A stretch of 7,972 bases of DNA from Rubrivivax sp. (GTDB lineage: Bacteria; Pseudomonadota; Gammaproteobacteria; Burkholderiales; Burkholderiaceae_C): assembly GCA_027484885.1 (NCBI GenBank), contig JAIXSD010000479.1, forward strand, positions 1-7,972, read 5' to 3'. Every line of letters starts with the position of its first letter. Position 1 is the stretch's first letter. Under the pieces are notes generated by a model. That model was not told the DNA's origin. It searched no databases and saw nothing but the letters and a program-made list of their open reading frames with translations. Of the stretch, positions 1 through 7,815 are shown piece after piece. The translations under genes and the position numbers were made by a program.

Positions 1-23
1 CGAGCCCTGAGTTCTGGAAAGAG

Positions 24-2195
<2,172 letters not shown>

Positions 2196-2234
2196 GCCAT
2201 CAGCGCAGCCATCCACCTAACCCCTGATTTCAAC

Positions 2235-2238
2235 GAGG
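2235..2238 (+). promoter_or_regulatory. Ribosome binding site GAGG that decides the start of the first M16 gene
   Basis: GAGG lies 5 nt before ATG 2244. An in-frame GTG at 2238 overlaps the motif itself, so it is a poor start. ATG 2244 gives MRKHSL, a proper signal-peptide beginning. Confidence 0.65.
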
Positions 2239-2243
2239 TGCAC

Positions 2244-3629
2244 ATGCGCAAGCATTCCCTGATCGCCCTGTTCGCAGGGCTGGCCCTGTCGTTGGCGGCG
2301 CAAGCCGCCGACCGCTGGCAGGTGCCTGTCGCCAGCAAGAAGCTGGCCAATGGCCTGACCGTGCTGGTCTCGCCCGACCACAGCTCTCCCACCGTCGGCG
2401 TCAGCGTCGTCTACCACGTGGGCATGCGGCTGGAACCCAAGAACCGCACTGGCTTCGCTCATCTGTTTGAACACCTGATGTTCCAGGGCACACCGAACGC
2501 GCCCAAGGGTGTGTTCGACAAGGTGATCACCGGCGGCGGTGGCAACAACAACGGCTCCACCCGCCCCGACTTCACCAACTACATCGAAACCGCCCCGGTC
2601 TCGGCCCTGGAATCCATCCTCTGGCTGGAAGCCGACCGCATGAAGACCCTGGACTTCAACCCCGCCACGCTGAAGAACCAGCAAGACGTGGTCAAGGAAG
2701 AGATCCGCGTCAATGTGCAGAACCAGCCTTACGGCGGCTTCATGTGGATCGACATCGGCGGCCTGGCCTTCGACAAGTGGGAGAACAACCACGACGGCTA
2801 TGGCAGCTTCAAGGACCTGGAGAACGCCAGCCTCGACGATGTGCGCGCCTTCCACCGCGACTACTACGGCCCCAACAATGCCGTGCTGTCGATCGCCGGC
2901 GACATCACCCCGGCCAAGGCCTTCGCCCTGGCGGAGAAGTATTTCGCCGCCATCCCCAAGCGCCCGACGCCCGCGCCCAGCAATTTCAGCGAAGGCTTGA
3001 ATAGCGCCGAACGCCGCCTGGTGCAGAGCGACAAGCTGGCCCAGATGCCGGCGATTGCTGCGGCCTGGAAGATGCCGGAACGCGGCAGCAAGGATCAGCC
3101 GGCCATGGCCGTGCTCGGCGAACTGCTGGCCGGCGGCGACGCTTCGCGCTTCTACCAAAGCCTGGTCAAGGGCCGCGAGCTGGCGCTGAACCTGGAATCG
3201 CTGTACGGCCTGACCAGCATCTGGGAATACGACGGCCCGACCATCTTCACCGTCTTCGCCCTCTACAAGCCGGACAGCAGCGCCGATGCCTTGCTGAGCG
3301 CCATGGATGAGGAGATCGCCAAGGTGGTCAAGGACGGCGTCGATGAGGCCACGCTCAAACGCGTCAAGACCCGGCTGCTGGCCGACTGGTACAACGGCCT
3401 GGAGAGCTTCCTGAGCCGCGCCGATACCCTGGCCAAGCTGCAGACCCTGTGGGGCGATGCCCAGGTGGTCAACAAGATCCCGGGCTGGATCGAGGGCGTC
3501 AAGTCCGCCGATGTGCAACGCGCAGCCAAGACCTACCTGACCGCGGCCAACCGCTCGGTGATCGACCGCAAGCCCGCCGCCATGCTGGCCGCCCCGGCCG
3601 CTGCAGCTGCCAGCGCCGCCCAACCTTGA
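2244..3629 (+). CDS. Exported M16 zinc metallopeptidase, catalytic (HxxEH) subunit
   Basis: Zinc peptidase of the M16 (pitrilysin/mitochondrial processing peptidase) group, 461 residues, the usual size of an M16B subunit. The signal peptide MRKHSLIALFAGLALSLAAQA is probably cleaved at AQA/AD (about residue 21), which places it in the periplasm. The inverted zinc motif is H73-L-F-E76-H77 within RTGFAHLFEHLMFQGTP. The distal glutamate ligand is probably E153 in VVKEEIR, about 76 residues downstream as expected. In the C-terminal half, the segment aligned by eye with the usual R/Y substrate-binding pair has V308 and L315 instead, so this chain seems to lack that pair. The C-terminus is a low-complexity Ala tail. 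It follows the prolyl oligopeptidase after 48 bp and precedes a second M16 gene after 23 bp, implying co-transcription and probable heterodimer formation with that protein. Substrate unknown. Confidence 0.93.
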   Translation: MRKHSLIALFAGLALSLAAQAADRWQVPVASKKLANGLTVLVSPDHSSPTVGVSVVYHVGMRLEPKNRTGFAHLFEHLMFQGTPNAPKGVFDKVITGGGGNNNGSTRPDFTNYIETAPVSALESILWLEADRMKTLDFNPATLKNQQDVVKEEIRVNVQNQPYGGFMWIDIGGLAFDKWENNHDGYGSFKDLENASLDDVRAFHRDYYGPNNAVLSIAGDITPAKAFALAEKYFAAIPKRPTPAPSNFSEGLNSAERRLVQSDKLAQMPAIAAAWKMPERGSKDQPAMAVLGELLAGGDASRFYQSLVKGRELALNLESLYGLTSIWEYDGPTIFTVFALYKPDSSADALLSAMDEEIAKVVKDGVDEATLKRVKTRLLADWYNGLESFLSRADTLAKLQTLWGDAQVVNKIPGWIEGVKSADVQRAAKTYLTAANRSVIDRKPAAMLAAPAAAAASAAQP

Positions 3630-3639
3630 TCGCGAGAAC

Positions 3640-3643
3640 GGAG
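3640..3643 (+). promoter_or_regulatory. Ribosome binding site GGAG for the second M16 gene
   Basis: GGAG sits 9 nt before ATG 3653. The frame stays open upstream to 3449, inside the preceding gene. The site plus the signal-peptide start MKALKLNTVLL shows that 3653 is the real start. Confidence 0.65.
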
Positions 3644-3652
3644 TCCAAGCCC

Positions 3653-5074
3653 ATGAAAGCCCTCAAGCTCAACACCGTCCTGCTCGCCGCCCTGCTGGCC
3701 GCCGCGCCCCTGGCCGCCAGCGCCGCCGAAGCCGTCAAGATGCCGGCCGACCTGCCCAAGTACGGCCAGGACAAGCCCATCCCCGTGCCCCACATCAGCA
3801 AGAAGACCCTGGCCAATGGCCTGGAAGTCTGGGTGCTGCCGCGCCAGGGCCTGCCGCGCGTGGACTTCGTGCTGGCCCTGCGCGGTGCCGGTTACGGCGC
3901 CGATGCCGCCGATGCCCCGGGCCGTGCCAAGCTGCTGGCCGGCCTGCTCAATGAAGGCACGACCAAGCGCGACTCGCGCGCCATCGCCGAGGCCGCCCAA
4001 GGCATGGGCGGCGGTGTCGGTGCCGGCGCCTCGAATGACGGCATCACCCTCAATGCCTATGCGCTGAAATCGCACGCCAGCGACATGCTGCGTCTGCTGG
4101 CCGAGGTGGCCCGCCAGCCCGCCTTCCCCGAGGGCGAAGTGGCGCTGGCCAAGGCCAATGCCCTGCAAGCCCTGAAGGTGGCGAGCGCCCAGCCCGGCTT
4201 CCGCGCCGAGAAGGCGCTGAGCCAGGCCATCTACGGCGATCACCCCTACGGCCGCAGCCAGGAAACCGCAGAAAGCATCAACGCAGCCACGGCCGAAGCC
4301 CTGCGCGCCGAACATGCGCGGCGCTTCCGCCCCGATCGCGCCCTGCTGGTCATCACCGGCCAGATCAGCGCAGCCGAGGCGCTGAAGCAGGCCCAAGCGG
4401 CCTTTGGTGACTGGCAAGCCCAGGGCCCGGCGCCGGCCGAGATCGCGGCGTCGCCCACCAGCGCCACACCGCAGCGCCTGCTGCTGGAGCGCCCCGGCAG
4501 CGTGCAGAGCACGGTCCGCCTGGGCCGCCCCGGCATCGCCGCCACCAGCGCCGAGCAGGTGCCGCTGCGCCTGACCAGCACCATCCTGGGCAGCGGCTTC
4601 TCCAGCCGTGTGAACCAGAACCTGCGTGAGGAAAAGGGCTACACCTACGGCGCCAGTGCCGGCGGCCGCTCCTTCCGCGTCGGCGGGGCCATCACCGGCG
4701 GCGCCGACGTGCGCAACGAAGTGACCGGCGCTGCGCTGCAGGAGTTCATCAAGGAGTACCGCCGCATCGGCAGCGAGCTGGTGCCCGCGGACGAGATGGA
4801 TATGAGCAAGCGCTATGTGGCCGGCACCTACCTGCTGACCACCCAGCTGCAGGGCGCGGTGGCCCAGACCCTGGCCAACAACTGGCTGGTCGGTCGCCCG
4901 GCTGAATACCTGGGCGAGTATGTGCCGCTGATCCAGAAGGTCACGGCCGAGCAGGTCCGCGAGATCGGCAAGAAATACTTCTCGCCCGAATCGCAAAGCC
5001 TGATCGTGGTCGGCGACCCGAGCGCCGTGGCCGAACAGCTGAAAGAGTTCGGCGAGTTCCGCGCCAGCAAGTAA
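3653..5074 (+). CDS. Exported M16-family protein lacking HxxEH (R/Y-pair subunit)
   Basis: M16-like protein of 473 residues with a signal peptide MKALKLNTVLLAALLAAAPL, cleaved near ASA/AEA (about 24-25). The conserved N-domain start is present (KKTLANGLEVWVLP), but where active enzymes have HFLEH this chain reads K93-L-L-A-G97 before LLNEGT. It should therefore not bind the catalytic zinc. The C-terminal domain instead has LREEKGYTYGAS, with R325 and Y332 fitting the R/Y pair that binds substrate in M16B enzymes. This is the reciprocal of the upstream protein. In described bacterial M16B heterodimers (Sphingomonas SPH2681/SPH2682, Thermus TTHA1264/TTHA1265) one chain brings zinc and the other the R/Y pair; the same arrangement is inferred here. 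It is last in the run and is followed 21 bp later by a strong terminator. A chaperone-like or independent role is possible but less likely. Confidence 0.92.
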   Translation: MKALKLNTVLLAALLAAAPLAASAAEAVKMPADLPKYGQDKPIPVPHISKKTLANGLEVWVLPRQGLPRVDFVLALRGAGYGADAADAPGRAKLLAGLLNEGTTKRDSRAIAEAAQGMGGGVGAGASNDGITLNAYALKSHASDMLRLLAEVARQPAFPEGEVALAKANALQALKVASAQPGFRAEKALSQAIYGDHPYGRSQETAESINAATAEALRAEHARRFRPDRALLVITGQISAAEALKQAQAAFGDWQAQGPAPAEIAASPTSATPQRLLLERPGSVQSTVRLGRPGIAATSAEQVPLRLTSTILGSGFSSRVNQNLREEKGYTYGASAGGRSFRVGGAITGGADVRNEVTGAALQEFIKEYRRIGSELVPADEMDMSKRYVAGTYLLTTQLQGAVAQTLANNWLVGRPAEYLGEYVPLIQKVTAEQVREIGKKYFSPESQSLIVVGDPSAVAEQLKEFGEFRASK

Positions 5075-5095
5075 GCAGTTCAAGGCGTCTGAACC

Positions 5096-5125
5096 GGGCA
5101 TGGCCGCAAGGCCATGCCCTTTTTT
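5096..5125 (+). terminator. Rho-independent terminator of the peptidase operon
   Basis: A perfect 10-bp stem pairs GGGCATGGCC (5096-5105) with GGCCATGCCC (5110-5119). The loop is GCAA, a GNRA-type tetraloop, and six T follow at 5120-5125. It starts 21 bp after the stop of the second M16 gene. A small GTTCA/TGAAC dyad (5078-5082 with 5090-5094) lies just before it. Confidence 0.93.
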
Positions 5126-5178
5126 CATGGTGCCGCTGACGGGACGCGGCACATTGCAGCCTTTGAAGGTCGGGCTTG

Positions 5179-5284
5179 TGACAAGGGGCGCCGGGCGAGT
5201 GCTTCCGCTCATGTCCCCCGGCCCGCGCTGCGCGCAGGCCTCCTCCTTTACTTCGCTTCAGCACTCACCCGACACCCCTTGTCA
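5179..5284 (-). repeat. Structured repeat unit A (nested hairpins; purine-rich strand is minus)
   Basis: The outer stem pairs 5179-5203 with 5260-5284: 25 positions, 22 of them Watson-Crick. The three imperfect pairs (5189/5274, 5191/5272, 5196/5267) are C-A on the + strand and G.T on the - strand. The inner hairpin 5220-5240 has a 9-bp stem with one more C-A pair (5224/5236), again G.T on the - strand, and a three-base loop GCA read on the minus strand. Between the stems, minus-strand segments GAAGCGAAGTAAAGGAGGA (5259-5241) and GGGGGACATGAGCGGA (5219-5204) match unit B at 18/19 and 15/16 positions. It resembles half of a BIME-type pair of interspersed repeats; no known family was recognised. 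Confidence 0.8.
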
Positions 5285-5329
5285 GTGCCGGCCGCTCGGC
5301 GTTTTCGTCGAAGGAGCAAGGCCTTGCTG

Positions 5330-5435
5330 GATCGGGACGGCTGGGTGCTCTGCGAAGTGAAGTAAAGGAGGAGGCGCCCGACGAAGTCGGGCGCCGGGGG
5401 ACATGAACGGAGCAGAGCGCCCAGTCGGCCCGATC
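5330..5435 (+). repeat. Structured repeat unit B (inverted copy of unit A; purine-rich strand is plus)
   Basis: The outer stem pairs 5330-5353 with 5412-5435: 24 positions, of which 21 are Watson-Crick, two are G.T on the + strand (5340/5425, 5346/5419) and one is A-G (5337/5428). The inner hairpin is a perfect 10-bp stem, GGCGCCCGAC (5373-5382) with GTCGGGCGCC (5386-5395), closing a GAA triloop. Conserved unpaired segments are GAAGTGAAGTAAAGGAGGA (5354-5372) and GGGGGACATGAACGGA (5396-5411). Both stems differ in sequence from unit A while the architecture is kept. The 45-bp spacer between units (5285-5329) contains a perfect 12-base palindrome GCAAGGCCTTGC at 5316-5327. Confidence 0.8.
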
Positions 5436-5549
5436 AACAAGCAACCCAAGGGCTGCTTCGTGCCGACTCCAGTCGCCAGGGCCGGGCTTGAAGGCAGCGC
5501 ATATGGATATGCAACTCTGTTCGTTCGAGCGCTGAGAGCGCCCTCCTAG
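5403..5549 (+). other. Possible 48-codon mini-ORF starting inside repeat unit B
   Basis: An ATG in the conserved segment GGGGGACATGA opens a frame of 48 codons ending at TAG 5547-5549; the peptide starts MNGAERPVGP. The purine-rich AGGAGGA (5366-5372) would sit 7 nt from the ATG if the inner hairpin 5373-5395 were folded out. The matching ATG of unit A (5212-5210, minus strand) opens a frame starting MSGSTRPAPL. Both frames later contain KGC-x-VP-x-PV at nearly the same codon (16 and 17). Translation is not shown. The similarity may reflect only shared repeat DNA, and the unit A frame continues as a non-coding antisense frame. Confidence 0.2.
5499..5512. promoter_or_regulatory. AT-rich palindrome upstream of the sulfurtransferase gene (operator candidate)
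   Basis: GCATATGGATATGC is a perfect inverted repeat of 6 bp around GG. It is conspicuously AT-rich for this DNA and lies 71 bp before the sulfurtransferase start, just upstream of the promoter-like sequence. No regulator is encoded nearby, so a role as a binding site is only a suggestion. Confidence 0.3.
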
Positions 5550-5552
5550 ACT
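5524..5552 (+). promoter_or_regulatory. Weak sigma70-like promoter candidate for the sulfurtransferase gene
   Basis: TAGACT (5547-5552) keeps four of six bases of the TATAAT box, and TTCGAG (5524-5529) lies 17 bp upstream as a poor -35. A small dyad GCGCT-GAG-AGCGC (5529-5541) occupies the spacer. The operon needs a promoter after the terminator at 5125, but this match is marginal. Confidence 0.25.
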
Positions 5553-5571
5553 GATTTTCCCCAACGTCTCT

Positions 5572-5576
5572 GAGGA
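5572..5576 (+). promoter_or_regulatory. Ribosome binding site GAGGA for the sulfurtransferase gene
   Basis: GAGGA lies 6 nt before ATG 5583, which begins a clear signal peptide. This fixes the start. Confidence 0.65.
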
Positions 5577-5582
5577 ACTTCG

Positions 5583-6530
5583 ATGACTTCGCTTACCTCT
5601 CCTTTGCGTCGCCTGATCGTTGGCGGCATGCTGAGCCTGATGGCGGCAGGCTCGGGCTGGGCACAGACCGCGCAGGACGGCAGTGGCCCCTTGGTCAGCA
5701 GCGACTGGCTCGACAAAAATCTGCGCAATGCCAAGGTTCGCGTGATCGAGGTCAGCGTCAACCCGGGCCTGTACGAAAAAGGCCATATCCCGGGCGCAGT
5801 GAACTTCTCCTGGCACCAGGATCTGAACGATCGCGTGCGCCGCGACATCGTCAGCAAAGATGCGTTCGAGAAGCTGCTCTCCAGCGCCGGCGTGACGCAG
5901 GACAGCACCGTGGTGCTCTACGGCGACAACAACAACTGGTTCGCCGCCTGGGCTGCCTGGGTGTTCGACATCTATGGCGTCAAGAACGTCAAGCTGCTCG
6001 ACGGTGGCCGCAAGAAATGGGAAGCCGAGAACCGCCCCCTGGACAACCGGGTGCCCGACCCCGCGGCCAGCGGCTACAAGGTGACCGCGGTCAACACCGC
6101 CCTGCGGGCGCGCCTGATCGACGCCGTGGCTGCGGCCGAGGGCAAGCTCGACAGCAAGCTGGTCGACATCCGTTCGGCCGATGAGTACAGCGGCAAGGTG
6201 ATCGCCCCCGCCGGCGTGGCCGAGCTGGCGGTTCGCGCCGGCCACATTCCGGGCGCGGTGAACGTGCCCTGGAGCCGGGCGGTCAATGCCGATGGCACCT
6301 TCAAATCGCTGCCCGAACTCAAGGCCTTGTACGCCAGCGTGGGCATCGATGGCAGCAAGCCCATCATCACCTACTGCCGGATCGGCGAACGCTCCAGCCA
6401 CACCTGGTTCGCGCTGAGCAAGCTGCTGGGCTACAAGGTGCGCAACTACGACGGCTCCTGGACCGAGTACGGCAACGCAGTCGGCGTGCCGGTGGAGAAC
6501 CCGACCGGCACCGTCTGGACGGGCACCTGA
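5583..6530 (+). CDS. Exported two-domain rhodanese-type sulfurtransferase
   Basis: Sulfurtransferase expected to take a sulfane sulfur (for example from thiosulfate) onto a cysteine and pass it to a thiol or cyanide acceptor. It has 315 residues, the normal size of a tandem-rhodanese protein plus a leader: MTSLTSPLRRLIVGGMLS begins the signal peptide, with cleavage near GWA/QT (A27), giving a periplasmic protein. Domain 1 (about 40-160) has EKGHIPGAVN and a degenerate loop YGDNNNW with no cysteine (around D115), so it is inactive. Domain 2 (about 190-310) has VDIRSADEY, RAGHIPGAVN and the active loop C265-R-I-G-E-R-S. That loop resembles SseA/CysA2-type thiosulfate sulfurtransferases more than the CGSGVT loop of mercaptopyruvate enzymes. 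It is followed after 18 bp by a YeeE/YedE membrane protein, implying a joint role in thiosulfate or sulfane sulfur handling. The actual donor and acceptor cannot be read from sequence. Confidence 0.93.
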   Translation: MTSLTSPLRRLIVGGMLSLMAAGSGWAQTAQDGSGPLVSSDWLDKNLRNAKVRVIEVSVNPGLYEKGHIPGAVNFSWHQDLNDRVRRDIVSKDAFEKLLSSAGVTQDSTVVLYGDNNNWFAAWAAWVFDIYGVKNVKLLDGGRKKWEAENRPLDNRVPDPAASGYKVTAVNTALRARLIDAVAAAEGKLDSKLVDIRSADEYSGKVIAPAGVAELAVRAGHIPGAVNVPWSRAVNADGTFKSLPELKALYASVGIDGSKPIITYCRIGERSSHTWFALSKLLGYKVRNYDGSWTEYGNAVGVPVENPTGTVWTGT

Positions 6531-6548
6531 GCGTCACGCGCGGCCATC

Positions 6549-7775
6549 GTGAACCCGTCGAACTGGAAGGCCAGGCCGCTGCTGCGGCTGGCGGGAGCGG
6601 CCCTGGTGGCCGCTCTTTTCTTGGGCATGCTGCTCTGGCTGAACGGCCAAGGCGGCGGTCGCACGCTGATGTTTGCCTTGTCGGCCGGCGCCGCCCTGGG
6701 CCTGGTGCTGCAACGTTCGCGCTTTTGTTTCTACTGCCACATCCGCGACTATTTCGACCCCGGCCCGCAGGGGCCCGATGCGCGCGGCCTGCTGGCGATC
6801 TTGCTGGCCTTGGGGCTGGGAACGACCGGCATGCACCTGGTCTACGCAGGCTGGGTGCCCAACCCTGCAGGCGGACGGCTCCCGGCCGAGGCCCACATCG
6901 GCCCGGTCAGCTGGGCGCTGGGCCTGGCCGGCCTGGTGTTCGGCCTGGGCATGGTGATCTCGGGCTCCTGCATCAGCGCCCATTGGTACCGGCTCGGTGA
7001 GGGCTCGCCCACGGCGCCCTTTGCCTTGATCGGCAGCGCCTTCGGTTTCGGGCTCGGCCTGCACAGCTGGAACCCGCTCTACAGCCTGAGCATCGCCGAG
7101 GGCCGCGCCTGGTGGCTGCCGCAGTGGCTGGGCCATGCCGGATCGGCAGGCTTGAGCCTGCTGCTGCTGGCCGGCCTGGCGGCCTGGTGGACGCGCCGAC
7201 CGCGGCCCACACACAGCCAGGCCGCCACCAGCGCGCCGCCCGAGCATTTCGGCCAGGCGCTGCGCTGGATCTTCACCGTCGAGCGCTGGCCTTTTTGGGT
7301 GGGCGGGCTGGGGGTGGCCTGGCTGTCCACCCTGGTGCTGCTGCGCCTGCGCCCGCTGGGGGTGACGGCCGCGCTGGGCAGCGGTGTGCGCGAGCTGGCC
7401 GCGCCCTGGCAGCTCGCGCCGGAGCGCCTGGAGGGCCTGGATCAACTGCGCGGTTGCACAGCGCCCTTGGCCAGCAGCTTGGTGCATGCGCCCAACAGCT
7501 GGTTGGTCCTGGGCCTGGTCTTGGGCGCCTGGTGGGCCGCCTTGCTGGCCGGGCAGTTCAGGCCGCGCTGGCCCGGGCGCAGTGATATCAGCCGCGGCCT
7601 GCTCGGCGGCACGCTGCTGGGCTGGGGGGCCATGACCGGCCTCGGCTGCACGGTGGGCAATTTGCTGTCCGGCACCATGGCCGGCGCGCTGTCGGGCTGG
7701 GTGTTTGGCGCCAGCATGCTGGGCGGCATCGTGCTCGGCCTGCGCTGCGGCTGGGCACGGGCCCGCCCTGTTTGA
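6549..7775 (+). CDS. YeeE/YedE-family inner-membrane protein (putative thiosulfate/sulfur transporter)
   Basis: Polytopic membrane protein of 408 residues with about ten hydrophobic segments (approximately 11-31, 40-55, 80-100, 118-140, 154-175, 195-217, 247-268, 316-336, 350-372, 380-402). The family includes the thiosulfate permease TsuA, in which conserved cysteines relay thiosulfate across the membrane. Family-like motifs are LGLVLQRSRFCFYCHIRD (C60, C63), GLVFGLGMVISGSCISAHWY followed by RLGEGS (C141), and LLGWGAMTGLGCTVGNLLSG (C367). A further cysteine, C303 (RGCTAP), lies in the second half. The usual GGC is GSC and LGC here. The start is GTG 6549 with no clear Shine-Dalgarno, 18 bp after the sulfurtransferase stop, so translation may depend on the upstream gene. 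An ATG start at residue 27 or 41 would cut into the first helices. Substrate (thiosulfate or another sulfur or selenium species) is inferred from family and neighbour. Confidence 0.9.
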   Translation: MNPSNWKARPLLRLAGAALVAALFLGMLLWLNGQGGGRTLMFALSAGAALGLVLQRSRFCFYCHIRDYFDPGPQGPDARGLLAILLALGLGTTGMHLVYAGWVPNPAGGRLPAEAHIGPVSWALGLAGLVFGLGMVISGSCISAHWYRLGEGSPTAPFALIGSAFGFGLGLHSWNPLYSLSIAEGRAWWLPQWLGHAGSAGLSLLLLAGLAAWWTRRPRPTHSQAATSAPPEHFGQALRWIFTVERWPFWVGGLGVAWLSTLVLLRLRPLGVTAALGSGVRELAAPWQLAPERLEGLDQLRGCTAPLASSLVHAPNSWLVLGLVLGAWWAALLAGQFRPRWPGRSDISRGLLGGTLLGWGAMTGLGCTVGNLLSGTMAGALSGWVFGASMLGGIVLGLRCGWARARPV

Positions 7776-7793
7776 AGCGCCTGCGCAGCGGCG

Positions 7794-7815
7794 CTGGGCG
7801 CCCGGGGCCGCCCAG
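7794..7815. terminator. GC-rich dyad between convergent genes (possible terminator)
   Basis: CTGGGCG (7794-7800) pairs with CGCCCAG (7809-7815) around an 8-base loop, in the 40-bp gap between the YeeE gene and the convergent minus-strand gene. A GGCGC/GCGCC pair (7790-7794 with 7821-7825) offers an alternative outer stem. There is no T-run on either strand, so it is at best a weak or factor-dependent terminator. Confidence 0.3.

Noticed and set aside
2217..3623. Antisense frame of 468 codons over the first M16 gene
   Set aside because: Shadow of the HxxEH gene; composition is typical of reverse-frame noise, with no signal peptide or motif.
3449..3652. Upstream in-frame extension of the second M16 gene
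   Set aside because: It overlaps the end of the first M16 gene, reads as noise, and would bury the signal peptide that starts at 3653.
5130..5152. GTGCCGC/GCGGCAC hairpin as a second terminator
   Set aside because: The stem is 7 bp with no T-run, just after a complete terminator. It lies in sequence that partly matches the flank of unit B.
3533..5212. Antisense frame of 559 codons over the second M16 gene and terminator
   Set aside because: It runs back through a perfect terminator and opposite a clear M16 gene. Only its first codons, inside repeat unit A, are of interest and are reported as a finding.
5100..5365. Two overlapping plus-strand frames of 83-86 codons through the repeat region
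   Set aside because: They start in or near the terminator stem and cross the hairpins. Composition is Pro/Arg/Cys-rich with no supporting motif.
5179..5435. CRISPR array or insertion sequence
   Set aside because: There are only two units, inverted rather than direct, with no spacers, no transposase frame and no target-site duplication seen.
5265..6401. Minus-strand frame of 378 codons over the sulfurtransferase gene
   Set aside because: Shadow of the rhodanese gene and the repeat; no recognisable domain.
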